A DNA stretch of 64,000 bases from JACQFZ01 sp045810625 (GTDB taxonomy: Bacteria; Pseudomonadota; Gammaproteobacteria; Acidiferrobacterales; Sulfurifustaceae), in NCBI GenBank assembly GCA_045810625.1, contig JBJMVQ010000044.1, forward strand, positions 124,001 through 188,000, read 5' to 3'. The position numbers were made by a program, and so were the translations under genes. Under the pieces are notes generated by a model, which worked only from the letters and a program-made list of their open reading frames with translations, was not told where the DNA came from and did not search any database. Below, in pieces: positions 1 to 8,611 of this stretch (positions are counted from its first letter, which is position 1; each line of letters starts with the position of its first letter).

Positions 1-282
1 GCGGTAAACCTTGTGTGCAGCACTGCGCCCAAAAGCCCGCCGACGGCGCTGGTAACGCCGAAGCTCAACAGCACGCGGCGATCGACATGGCGCCGTAGCA
101 TCCAAAAACGCATGAAGGTCGCCACAAAGTGCGGCACGGAAACAACCGCTACAGCGAGCTTCGTCGTCGTATTGAGCGCCAAAAGCGGGGTCAAGAGGCT
201 GCCGATGCCGAAGCCGGCGATGGACGCCACGGCGCCGGCGAAGACGGCGACGATGCCGAGGAAGATATCAAAAAGACTCACG
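1..282 (-). CDS. TauE/SafE family sulfite/organosulfonate exporter-like membrane protein (partial, 3' end outside window)
   Basis: The leftward frame begins at a GTG (282-280) and stays open to the window edge. The visible 94 residues start VSLFDIFLGIVAVFAG and contain the glycine-rich first helix AGFGIGSLLTP, which is typical of TauE/SafE (formerly DUF81) permeases. A second hydrophobic segment ends the visible part. Family members move small anions such as sulfite or sulfoacetate, or are of unknown substrate. A purine-rich GAAGAG lies about 12 nt before the GTG. The frame stays open further upstream, so the true start could be earlier. The carboxyl half is missing, so the substrate cannot be argued. 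Confidence 0.7.
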
Positions 283-434
283 TGCGCATCGAACTCTTCG
301 ATCGTATAAAACGAAGTATCTTTCGGCCGATCGATTTCGGAAAAACACCGGCCGCGGATTGCTTAGACCGGTCAGGTTCTCCGCCGCCGAAAGCCAGCCG
401 ATTTCCCGGCTCTAAGGGCGAATCGTCCGAGCGA

Positions 435-690
435 TCAGAAGAAATATTGCACGTAAATGCAATAAAGATCCTGAAAGAAAGCGTACTCACTCCCGACGTC
501 GCCGTCGAACAGCTGTACCCCGACCGACCAATCGAGGTTCGTGAGCACGGAATGGCTGATGCTCGCTGAGAAAAACGGCTCTTATCGTCAAGATTGGCAA
601 TGAAAAAGTTATCCCGGCGCACGAGCGGCGTGAGGTCGTACCGGGCTTGGTCTCGTTATCGTATTGCACCTCGAAGCTCGATTGAGACTG
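435..690 (-). pseudogene. Decayed outer-membrane beta-barrel protein, C-terminal remnant
   Basis: Three reading frames on the minus strand join into one protein-like stretch. It begins FEVQYDNETKPG, shifts frame to YDLTPLVRRDNFFIANLDD, shifts again to SHSVLTNLDWSVGVQLFDGD, and ends CIYVQYFF followed by TGA at 437-435. Alternating hydrophobic/polar residues and a terminal phenylalanine are the usual ending of an outer-membrane barrel. At least two frameshifts break it, no start is visible, and it sits between two intact leftward genes. The remaining bases of 283-743 show no other gene. The family cannot be named from the fragment. Confidence 0.5.
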
Positions 691-743
691 TGAATGCTTG
701 GTTCCCTATTTGTCTTCTCTTGTTACCCAGCCCGACACTGTTC

Positions 744-1205
744 TCAATGCCGCTCGTAGACTTCGACCTTGCCGGTCGCGTCGAAGCTCATGACGTTGTA
801 CGGCTGCGGATGGGCGCTCTCCATACCCGGCGACCCGGCCGGCATGCCGGCGACCGCAATCCCCTTGATCGCAGGACGCTCGCGCAGCAGGCGCTTGATG
901 GTGTCGGCCGGGACGTGGCCTTCGACGACGTATCCACCGACGAGCGCCGTATGACACGCACCGAGCTCTATCGGCAGGCCGTTCGCGGATTTGATCTTGT
1001 CGAGACGCAGCTCGTCGTACGTCTTCACCGTGAAGCCGCTGTTGCGCAGATGCTCCACCCACTTTCCGCAGCAGCCGCATTGCGGATCTTTGTAAACGAT
1101 GACGTCAGCCGCCGCAGCTTCTTGCCCGAACGGTCGGTAGACGGAAACGAGAACCACGACGATCGCCGCGATCGCGACGAGGACGACAGTCAGTTTTGAT
1201 TTCAT
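744..1205 (-). CDS. DUF411 metal-binding periplasmic protein
   Basis: A 153-residue protein begins at ATG 1205, preceded by a strong GGAGGG Shine-Dalgarno 8 nt upstream. An N-terminal hydrophobic segment (residues 5-20) is a signal peptide or anchor. The mature part carries YKDPQCGCCGKWVEHL, the Cys-x-Cys-Cys motif of DUF411, a thioredoxin-like family found next to copper and other metal-resistance genes. It also carries the conserved LPIELGACHTA stretch and a VAGMPAGSPGM tail with methionines suited to Cu(I). It lies just downstream of the cusCBA operon on the same strand, which supports a role in periplasmic copper handling. The biochemical activity of the family is not established. Confidence 0.85.
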   Translation of the reverse strand: MKSKLTVVLVAIAAIVVVLVSVYRPFGQEAAAADVIVYKDPQCGCCGKWVEHLRNSGFTVKTYDELRLDKIKSANGLPIELGACHTALVGGYVVEGHVPADTIKRLLRERPAIKGIAVAGMPAGSPGMESAHPQPYNVMSFDATGKVEVYERH

Positions 1206-1401
1206 CGAAATTCCCTCCATATGCTCATCGTCGAACGCGAGATGCAACGTCGCATCTCCGCTCTCTGTCGGAAAATCGAACCGGGCCACATCGTGACCGT
1301 ACCGTTTGCTTTACCTGGTGTCGATAAATACGCATCTTGGGCTCCGTACCTGGCCGCAGAGTCAAGCGTTTCGGGCATGGCCGGGAACGCTGCTCGATGT
1401 T

Positions 1402-4400
1402 TCATTGCGCGAACTCTTCTTCTGTACCGCGAACGCTCGTGGCAGGAGCCGCGCGGCGTCGGTACTGATGCAACAGTCGATACGCAACGGGGATGACGAA
1501 CAGTGACAACAGTGGCGCCGTGATCATCCCGCCCACCATCGGCGCGGCGATGCGGCCCATCACCTCCGAACCGGTACCGCTTCCAAACATAATCGGCAAC
1601 AGTCCTGCCAGAATCACCGCGACCGTCATCGCTTTCGGCCGTACGCGCAGTACGGCGCCTTCACATATCGCGTCATCGAGCGACGAAGGCGTCAGCGCCA
1701 ATCCGCGCTCCTGGCGGTTCATGACTGCCTGCTTGAGATAGAGCAGCATTACGACACCGAACTCGGCCGCCAGCCCGGCGAGCGCGATGAAGCCGACTCC
1801 GGTTGCGACCGAGAAGTTGTAACCGAGCGCGTAGAGAAACCAGACGCCGCCGGTGAGTGCGAACGGTAACGTCGCCATGATAAGCACTGCCTCATCGAAT
1901 CTCCGGAACGTGAGGTATAGCAGCAGAAAGATAATGACGAGCGTACCCGGCACGACGAACCTTAAGCGTGCGTTGGCCCGCTGCAGGAACTCGAATTGGC
2001 CCGAGTAGCTGAGGCTCATGCCGGGATCGAGCCTGACCTTGTCGGCAACGGCGGTGCGCAGGTCGGCGACGACCGAGGAGAGATCCCGTCCGCGCACGTC
2101 GATATACACCCAGCCGGACAGTCGTGCGTTCTCGCTCTTTATCATCGGCGGGCCGTCGGCGATCTTCACCGTCGCGACGGTCCCCAGCGTAATTTGCTGC
2201 CCAAGCTCCGTATATATAGGCAAGTTGCGCAACGCGTCTGGGGAATCGCGCAGCTCGCGCGGATAGCGAGCGCTGATGGGAAATCGGGCGAGGCCCTCGA
2301 CGGTTTCGCCGATCGTTTCGCCTCCGATCGCGCTCGACACGACAGACTGAACGTCGGCGACGTTAAGCCCGTAGCGAGCCGCCGCACGCCGATCGATGTC
2401 GACATCGATGTAACGGCCGCCGGTCAGCCGCTCCGCCAATGCCGAAGTTACACCCGGCACGGTTTTCGCGACGCTCTCGATCTGCTGCGTCACGCGATCG
2501 ATCGCGACGAGATCGGTGCCGGCGACCTTTACGCCGATCGGGCTCTTGATACCCGTCGCGAGCATGTCGATGCGATTGCGAATCGGCGGAATCCATATGT
2601 TCGCAAGTCCCGGCACCTTCGTCTTGCGATCCAACTCCTCGACCAGTTTCTCCGGCGTCATGCCCGGGCGCCACTGATCGCGCGGCTTGAACTGCACCGT
2701 TGTCTCGAACATCTCGAGCGGAGCCGGATCGGTCGCCGTTTCAGCGCGTCCGGCTTTGCCGAAGACGGTGGCGACTTCGGGGACCGTACGGATCATGCGA
2801 TCGGTCAGCTGCAACAGCTCACTCGCCTTTTGCGCAGAAATTCCCGGCAGCGCCGAAGGCATGTAGAGAACGTCACCCTCGTCGAGCGGCGGCATGAATT
2901 CCCCCCCGAGCCGCAACAACGGCCAGAGCGACGTGGAAAACACGACGGCTGCTAAAAGTAGCGTGAGCTTCGGTCGCCGCAGTGCGGCGTCGAGCAACGG
3001 CCGATACGCTGCAATCAGCCAGCGATTGAGCGGATTGCGCCTCTCGTCGGGAATCCGGCCGCGTATCCAATATCCCATCAGCACCGGAATCAAGGTCACC
3101 GAAAGTCCCGCGGCCGCGGCCATCGCGTAGGTCTTCGTGAAGGCGAGCGGGCCGAAGAGCCGCCCCTCCTGTGCTTCGAGCGTAAAGACGGGGATGAAGG
3201 ACAGCGTGATGATCAGCAGACTGAAGAACAGCGCCGGACCTACTTCCACTGCGGCGTCCGTCAGCACGCGCCAGCGCGTCTCACTCCCGAGTACCCGACC
3301 CGGGTGCGCGCGATGCCACGCTTCGAGCTTCTTGTGTGCGTTCTCGATCATCACCACGGCAGCGTCCACCATCGCGCCGATAGCGATGGCGACGCCGCCG
3401 AGGGACATGATGTTTGCGTTGATGCCTTGGTAGCGCATGACCGTGAACGCCGCCAGGACACCGAGCGGGAGCGCAATGATCGCGACGAGCGCCGAACGCA
3501 TGTGCCAAAGGAAAACGGCGCAAACGAGGGCGACGACGATGAACTCTTCGATCAGCTTGTGAGCGAGATTTTCCACCGCGCGGTCGATGAGCTGCGAGCG
3601 GTCATAGGTAGTGACGATCTCGACGCCCGGCGGCAGGCTCTGCTTCAGCTCAGCCAGCTTCGCTTTGACGGACGCGATCGTGGCGCGCGCGTTCTTGCCC
3701 GACCGCAGGATCACGATGCCGCCCGCGACTTCGCCTTCGCCGTTAAGCTCGGCGATGCCGCGGCGCATCTCCGGACCGAACTGCACGTTCGCCACGTCGC
3801 CGAGCGTGATCGGGACGCCGGCGGCCAGGCCGACGGGAATCGCGCGAAAATCGTCGATCGACTTCAGATACCCGGAAGCGCGCACCATGTATTCCGCTTC
3901 CGAGAGCTCCAGCACCGCGCCGCCGGATTCCTGGTTGGCCATGCGCACCGCTTGAATCACTTTGTTATGTGGAATCCGATACGCGGCGAGCCGCGCGGGA
4001 TCGAGGAGTATCTGATATTGCTTCACCATGCCGCCGAGAGACGCGACCTCGGCGATATTCGGCAAGCTCTTCAGCTCGAATTTCAAAAACCAGTCCTGTA
4101 ACGCTCGCAACTGCGCGAGATCGTGCCGGCCGGAGCGATCGACGAGCGCGTACTCGAATATCCAGCCGACACCCGTCGCGTCCGGCCCAAGCGACGCCTT
4201 GGCACCTGCGGGCAACCGCGCCTGCACTTGATTCAAATACTCGAGGACACGCGAACGCGCCCAGTAGAGATCGGAACCATCCTCGAAGATGACGTAGACG
4301 AACGAATCGCCGAAGAACGAATAACCGCGAACGGTCCTCGCGCCCGGAACCGACATCATGGTCGTGGCGAGCGGATAGGTAATCTGCTTCTCGATGATTT

Positions 4401-4575
4401 GCGGCGCTTGTCCCGGGTACGTCGTCCGCACGATCACTTGCACATCGGAGAGATCGGGCAGCGCGTCGACCGCCGTGCTCCTGACGGCCCAGATACCCCA
4501 GGCCGCCACGACCACCGTCGCGAGCAGCACCAGAAAGCGGTTGCTAACCGACCAGCGGATGAGTTTCTCGATCAT
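1402..4575 (-). CDS. cusA: CusA-type heavy-metal efflux RND inner-membrane pump
   Basis: A protein of 1057 residues, the usual length for HME-RND pumps. The start MIEKLIRWSVSNRFLV is the classical family N terminus. Helix 4 reads AIAIGAMVDAAVVMIENAHK, with Asp404 and Glu411 as proton-relay residues; this is the HME4 (Cu/Ag) signature rather than the CzcA type. Methionines at 572 (VLYMPSALPG), 622 (PLEMFETT) and 671 (IDMLATGIKSP) match the three-methionine Cu(I)/Ag(I) site of E. coli CusA. The ATG overlaps the cusB stop by 4 nt (ATGA), so the pair is translationally coupled. The product should form a CusCBA complex that expels periplasmic and cytosolic Cu(I)/Ag(I). Confidence 0.95.
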   Translation of the reverse strand: MIEKLIRWSVSNRFLVLLATVVVAAWGIWAVRSTAVDALPDLSDVQVIVRTTYPGQAPQIIEKQITYPLATTMMSVPGARTVRGYSFFGDSFVYVIFEDGSDLYWARSRVLEYLNQVQARLPAGAKASLGPDATGVGWIFEYALVDRSGRHDLAQLRALQDWFLKFELKSLPNIAEVASLGGMVKQYQILLDPARLAAYRIPHNKVIQAVRMANQESGGAVLELSEAEYMVRASGYLKSIDDFRAIPVGLAAGVPITLGDVANVQFGPEMRRGIAELNGEGEVAGGIVILRSGKNARATIASVKAKLAELKQSLPPGVEIVTTYDRSQLIDRAVENLAHKLIEEFIVVALVCAVFLWHMRSALVAIIALPLGVLAAFTVMRYQGINANIMSLGGVAIAIGAMVDAAVVMIENAHKKLEAWHRAHPGRVLGSETRWRVLTDAAVEVGPALFFSLLIITLSFIPVFTLEAQEGRLFGPLAFTKTYAMAAAAGLSVTLIPVLMGYWIRGRIPDERRNPLNRWLIAAYRPLLDAALRRPKLTLLLAAVVFSTSLWPLLRLGGEFMPPLDEGDVLYMPSALPGISAQKASELLQLTDRMIRTVPEVATVFGKAGRAETATDPAPLEMFETTVQFKPRDQWRPGMTPEKLVEELDRKTKVPGLANIWIPPIRNRIDMLATGIKSPIGVKVAGTDLVAIDRVTQQIESVAKTVPGVTSALAERLTGGRYIDVDIDRRAAARYGLNVADVQSVVSSAIGGETIGETVEGLARFPISARYPRELRDSPDALRNLPIYTELGQQITLGTVATVKIADGPPMIKSENARLSGWVYIDVRGRDLSSVVADLRTAVADKVRLDPGMSLSYSGQFEFLQRANARLRFVVPGTLVIIFLLLYLTFRRFDEAVLIMATLPFALTGGVWFLYALGYNFSVATGVGFIALAGLAAEFGVVMLLYLKQAVMNRQERGLALTPSSLDDAICEGAVLRVRPKAMTVAVILAGLLPIMFGSGTGSEVMGRIAAPMVGGMITAPLLSLFVIPVAYRLLHQYRRRAAPATSVRGTEEEFAQ

Positions 4576-6065
4576 TTCGCCTCCCGCACCCGCTCGATTT
4601 GCACCACGGCAAAACGATCGCCCTCCCGACGGATACCGAACCTCACCGTATCGCCGGGCTTGAGATCTTTCGCTAAATCCGAATGCGCAAGCTCGAACGG
4701 CATCGTCATGGCGTCCCAGTTCAGGCTCGGCACCGGTCCATGCGCGATCGTCACTTGCCCTGATGCCAGCGCGACAACTTTGCCTTGCCCTTCGTGCAAC
4801 GCCGACATCGCAGCGGCGGCGCCCCGGCTTTGCATGCGGCCGATTGCGGCGGTAAGGCTCGCTTCGGAGTCGATCAGAAACTGGCCAGAGACGACGACTT
4901 TCTGTCCCGGCGCCAATCCTTTCAACACCGCGATCTTTCCGTCCGCTTCGGCGCCCGGCTCGATCTCGACCGGCTGGTAGCGGTTGCCTTCCGCCGCGAT
5001 GATGACCAGCGCGCGCTTGCCGGTACGGATCACGGCCTCGGCGGGAACCAACACGGCGTCGCGCGCGGCGGGCGTTACGATACGCATCTGCGCGAACAGA
5101 CCCGGCCGCAGACGACCGCGCGGATTTGGAAATTCGGCACGCACGCGCAACGTCCGCGTCTCGACGTTCGCTTGCGGCAATATCGCTGCAATCCTGCCCT
5201 TGAAAACGTCCCCCGGAAACGCTGACAAGCGCGCCTCAACGATTGCGCCGGGTGCAACCTGAGCCGCCTGATTTTCCGGGACGGCCGCTTCTATCCACAC
5301 CGTCGAAAGGCCGTTTACGCGCGCGAGCGTCATGCCCGGCGCCACCGTCATACCTGCGCGTACGTCGAGGGAGGCGATCGCGCCGCCAATCGGCGTTCTG
5401 ATCGTCACAATCGCGTGCGGTTGCCTCGTTTGAACGACACGCTCGATCAAGTCGTTCGGCATCCCCAAGAGTTTTAACCGTTCGCGCGCCGCACCGATTA
5501 ACGCGCCATCGCCGGTCGTCTGCAGTGCGAGGAATTCGCTCTGCGCGGCGGTCCATTCAGGCACGAGCACATCGACGATGGGCGCGTTGACCGGCACGAC
5601 ATCGCCCGGCGCGCGCGCGTAGACGCGTTCGACAAAACCGCCGGTGCGTGCTTGAATGACCGCGACGTCGCGTTCGTTGAAGTCGACGCTACCGACTGCG
5701 TCGATCGTCGGTGAGAGTCTCCCCGTCTCAACTGTCGCGAGGCGAACGCCGAGATTCTGCGTGAGTGTTGGATCGATCTTCACGCCCGCACTGTTGTCTT
5801 CGTCGGCATACTTCGGCAACAGCGCCATTTCCATGAAAGGCGATCGTCCGGGCTTGTCGAAATGCTGCTGGGGATACATCGGGTCGTACCAATAGAGCAC
5901 GTTTCGCCCGCGGGCAGATGCATCCGAAGCACGAGTGTCGGTCGCCCGAGCGTCGGAAGACGGCTGCGCATCTTGTTCGCCTCGGTGTCCGAACCAATAA
6001 CCGCCGGTGCCGGCAACGATGCTTACGCCGACGACTACGATCCACTGCCATTTCGAGCGATTCAT
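4572..6065 (-). CDS. cusB: CusB-type RND periplasmic adaptor with C-terminal CusF metallochaperone domain
   Basis: A protein of 497 residues starting at ATG 6065, which overlaps the upstream TolC-like gene by 4 nt. Residues 7-25 form a signal anchor. LYWYDPMYPQQHFDKPGRSP near residue 60 and PFMEMALLPKYADE match the metal-binding N terminus of CusB. Lipoyl and barrel domains follow (DVVPVNAPIVDVLVPEW; VNGLSTVWIEAAVPE). The last 75 residues form a fused CusF domain: HGPVPSLNWDAMTMPF keeps the His, Trp, Met and Met of the Cu(I)/Ag(I) site. CusF is a separate gene in E. coli, so here the chaperone is delivered in cis to the adaptor. Confidence 0.93.
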   Translation of the reverse strand: MNRSKWQWIVVVGVSIVAGTGGYWFGHRGEQDAQPSSDARATDTRASDASARGRNVLYWYDPMYPQQHFDKPGRSPFMEMALLPKYADEDNSAGVKIDPTLTQNLGVRLATVETGRLSPTIDAVGSVDFNERDVAVIQARTGGFVERVYARAPGDVVPVNAPIVDVLVPEWTAAQSEFLALQTTGDGALIGAARERLKLLGMPNDLIERVVQTRQPHAIVTIRTPIGGAIASLDVRAGMTVAPGMTLARVNGLSTVWIEAAVPENQAAQVAPGAIVEARLSAFPGDVFKGRIAAILPQANVETRTLRVRAEFPNPRGRLRPGLFAQMRIVTPAARDAVLVPAEAVIRTGKRALVIIAAEGNRYQPVEIEPGAEADGKIAVLKGLAPGQKVVVSGQFLIDSEASLTAAIGRMQSRGAAAAMSALHEGQGKVVALASGQVTIAHGPVPSLNWDAMTMPFELAHSDLAKDLKPGDTVRFGIRREGDRFAVVQIERVREAK

Positions 6066-7330
6066 TCGTCGTTCTCCGCGTACAAGTACACGAGCTTTGC
6101 AGCGATGGCGCTTTGCTCCGCGTCCAGCTCGATCGCTTTGATGCGCGCCTCGATAAGCTCGCGCCGCGCCGTGAGGACCTGAGTAATATCGACCTTGCTC
6201 GCGCGGTACGCGGCGAGCACGAGATCCGCCTTCTCCTGAGCGAGAGGCAGGAAAGTATCGCGAGTGCGCGCGAGTTTCTGTGAAACGGCCGCATAGTCGG
6301 CGAGCCAGGCCTCGAGCTCCTCCGCATGTTTGCGGCGCATCGCTTCCTGCTCGGAAGCTATGCGTTCTTGTTCCTTGAGCTTTGCGGCAATCCGCAGGTT
6401 CTGGCGGCTGCCGGTGAAGATCGGCAGGTCGAAGGTGAACTGCAGCGACGCCATATCCCCGAACGCCTCGCCGCGTTTTTGGTAGGCGAGCTCCACAGCC
6501 CAATCAGGGCGTTTCGTCGCTTGCGCTTCCCGTGTTTCCGCCGCCGCCTGCGCCGCCATCGGTTCGTACACCGCCAGCTCCGGATGTTGGTGGAGTTGTC
6601 TGCGCAGATGATCGGTGTCGATTCGAAAAACCGGCGGATCGCCGGCGAGCGGATCGTTCCCGGCATCACCGACGAAACGCGCGAGCGCCGCCTTCGCGCG
6701 GGCAAGGTCGCGCATGAGATCATCACGCCGGTCGGCGAGCATGGCCGCCTCGAACCGTGCCATCGTCGCATCGGCCGGCATTCCCTGGCCGCTCCGCAGC
6801 CGCGCTTGCGCGGTCGCGATCAACGTCTGGGTCTCGCGGTCGAGGTCGTCGAGAAGCGCAAGCCTTCGTTCGAGGTAATAGCGGGCGAGCCAAGCCGTCG
6901 CGGCATCGCGTCGCACCGTGCGCCGATCGAGTGTTAGCAACGCGCGCTCGCGCTCGGCCATCGCCTCCGCCGCATCGGCTCGAGCTCGACGTTTGGCAGC
7001 GTTCGGAACCTCCTGCATGAACCCGATCCGCCGCATGGTCATGAAATCGCGATCGAGCGACCAGCGGTCCGGACCTTCGACGGGAACGTTGTCGAGACCG
7101 AGAACAAGCTTGGGATCGGGCAGTTTGTCGGCTGCATCGCGGGCCGTCTCGGCACTCTCGACGGCGTTGCGGCGCGCGGTCAGCTCGGGGGCCCGCGCCT
7201 CGGCACTCGCAACCGCATCGGCAAACGACAACGCCGCGGCGGCGGGAGCCGCAATAAAGACGGCACCTGCGGCGGCGAGCAATAGGAGCCCCGCGCACGC
7301 GGCGCGTTCGGGTAAGAACAGTCTGAGCAC
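6062..7330 (-). CDS. cusC: CusC-like TolC-family outer-membrane efflux channel
   Basis: About 422 residues if translation starts at GTG 7330, which is preceded by GGAGGA at 7-nt spacing. A TTG 33 nt further upstream is possible but has no ribosome site. A hydrophobic signal (LLLLAAAGAVFIAAPAAAA) is followed by two TolC/OEP repeats, seen as LSFADAVASAEARAPELTAR and a second long helical block. The helix-rich sequence with NLRIAAKLKEQE and LVLAAYRASKVDITQVLTAR is typical of metal-RND outer-membrane factors. It is the first gene of the cusCBA operon. The start choice is less certain than the family. Confidence 0.88.
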   Translation of the reverse strand: MLRLFLPERAACAGLLLLAAAGAVFIAAPAAAALSFADAVASAEARAPELTARRNAVESAETARDAADKLPDPKLVLGLDNVPVEGPDRWSLDRDFMTMRRIGFMQEVPNAAKRRARADAAEAMAERERALLTLDRRTVRRDAATAWLARYYLERRLALLDDLDRETQTLIATAQARLRSGQGMPADATMARFEAAMLADRRDDLMRDLARAKAALARFVGDAGNDPLAGDPPVFRIDTDHLRRQLHQHPELAVYEPMAAQAAAETREAQATKRPDWAVELAYQKRGEAFGDMASLQFTFDLPIFTGSRQNLRIAAKLKEQERIASEQEAMRRKHAEELEAWLADYAAVSQKLARTRDTFLPLAQEKADLVLAAYRASKVDITQVLTARRELIEARIKAIELDAEQSAIAAKLVYLYAENDE

Positions 7331-7406
7331 GAACAGTCCTCCGGAAACGATAAACCAAAGCAACCACTACCCGCCTCGCAAGGCGGGCGCGCATGGCGGC
7401 TAAGGC

Positions 7407-7793
7407 CTACTTCCGGAAAACTTGATGACTGACGTAGATGGGCGGGGAACCGTCGGGCGCGAGCCGCGACAGCGAATAAGAATCCGAACGCGAAGCGTTA
7501 GGGCTATCGACGGTGCTGACCGGTGCCAGCAGCACGGTTACGACCGGCATCGAAACCGCAAACGGGACGCCGCTTTGATCACCTTTGAGCAACGACTGCA
7601 CATCCGCGTGCGCTTGGCACAAATTCGGCTGCTCGGCCTGCATGGCCGCGCTCGCACAATTTGCCGGCATCGTCGATTCATTTGTTGGCGCCGGCACATA
7701 CGGACACGCGTATGCGGCGACGGCCAACTGCGCGATCAACAAAACCGCGGCCACGATCGATGCGGTCAACCGGCGAGTGCGACGCGTGAACAT
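7407..7793 (-). CDS. Small secreted hypothetical protein upstream of cusC
   Basis: A 128-residue protein from ATG 7793. Residues 8-28 form a signal peptide ending near VAAYA. The mature part has several cysteines and histidines (ACPYVPAPTNES, MPANCASAAM, PNLCQAHADV) and no recognisable domain. It precedes cusC by 77 nt on the same strand and is probably co-transcribed, so a periplasmic role in copper sensing or scavenging is an inference from context and the Cys/His/Met content. The region 7794-8036 beyond it is a divergent intergenic space containing an imperfect hairpin (TAGCAGCTC pairing with GAGCTA) and no gene. Confidence 0.6.
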   Translation of the reverse strand: MFTRRTRRLTASIVAAVLLIAQLAVAAYACPYVPAPTNESTMPANCASAAMQAEQPNLCQAHADVQSLLKGDQSGVPFAVSMPVVTVLLAPVSTVDSPNASRSDSYSLSRLAPDGSPPIYVSHQVFRK

Positions 7794-8036
7794 AATACCC
7801 GCGAGTCTAGCAGCTCTTATTTCGATGAGCTACTCGTTTGCGTCCTTGCAAGGGACCTCACGGACCGCGCAGCGTCTCATCGATTTCCGCAACACATGGC
7901 GTTGCAGCGAGCGACGACAAACCTTATTCGTTAACCCGGCGTTCCGCTGACCTTCGTGGTCGCACCTCGTTTCTTCCTGATTGACGCTCGCGACTTCCCG
8001 GTGCTCGAATGGGAACTTGTTTGGGAGACGTTTGTC

Positions 8037-8597
8037 ATGGAACGGCCGTTCGCCCTACTCTCCACGCTGCTCGTCGTGGTTGCCGTTTCCGGTTGCACGT
8101 ACGCGGCCTTGCTTCGGCCGAGCGTTCTGAAGCAACTCGATCCGCAAGTGGCCGAGCTCGTTAACGAGCTTCCGAACGTCGACGCACAAAACAAGGAGAT
8201 GATCGGGCGCCTGTTCGCGCACGGGGGTCTCTCGCACGCCTCGGATGACGCGGATGGAATCATGCGCGATCGCATTCGCGTGCCGTCGGGCGAATTCATC
8301 TGGAAACCGGCCATCGTCGTGATGCCGCGTCCGGGGGAGCTCGAGCTCGACATCGCCAACGAAGATGACTTCTCGCATCACGCGGCGGTTCTGCCCAGCA
8401 ACGGCGACAAGCAATTCGTCATGTTACCCGTGCACGCGCGCGGAAAAGCGCGAGTTCAGCTGGACGGTCCCGGTTACTACTGGTTCGGGTGTCCGGTCGG
8501 GAATCATGCCGGGCGCGGGATGCTCGGGCTCATCATCGTGCGCGGCGATGTGCCGCCCGAAGCACGGCTCGATCGACCCCGGCAGCCACGACCATAG
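8037..8597 (+). CDS. Cupredoxin-like lipoprotein, PQQ-dehydrogenase partner (MSMEG_3727-like)
   Basis: A 186-residue protein from ATG 8037, preceded by GGGAGA. VSGC at residues 17-20 is a lipobox. The C-terminal half is a plastocyanin-like fold with a complete type-1 copper ligand set: a His in DDFSHHAAVLP (114 or 115), Cys152, His157 and Met162 in GCPVGNHAGRGMLG. Proteins of this shape occur next to PQQ-dependent dehydrogenases (the MSMEG_3727-type PQQ-associated family) and may accept electrons from them. Its stop lies 14 nt before the dehydrogenase start, so the two form one operon. A GTG 81 nt upstream would add a leader that would block lipidation, so it is rejected. Confidence 0.8.
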   Translation: MERPFALLSTLLVVVAVSGCTYAALLRPSVLKQLDPQVAELVNELPNVDAQNKEMIGRLFAHGGLSHASDDADGIMRDRIRVPSGEFIWKPAIVVMPRPGELELDIANEDDFSHHAAVLPSNGDKQFVMLPVHARGKARVQLDGPGYYWFGCPVGNHAGRGMLGLIIVRGDVPPEARLDRPRQPRP

Positions 8598-8611
8598 CCG
8601 AAGAGGTGGGC

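Noticed and set aside
8001..8030. MerR/CueR-type operator TTCCC-N11-GGGAA upstream of the cupredoxin gene
   Set aside because: Arms are only 5 bp and do not match the CueR consensus ACCTTCC...GGAAGGT; it lies too near the start codon to judge.
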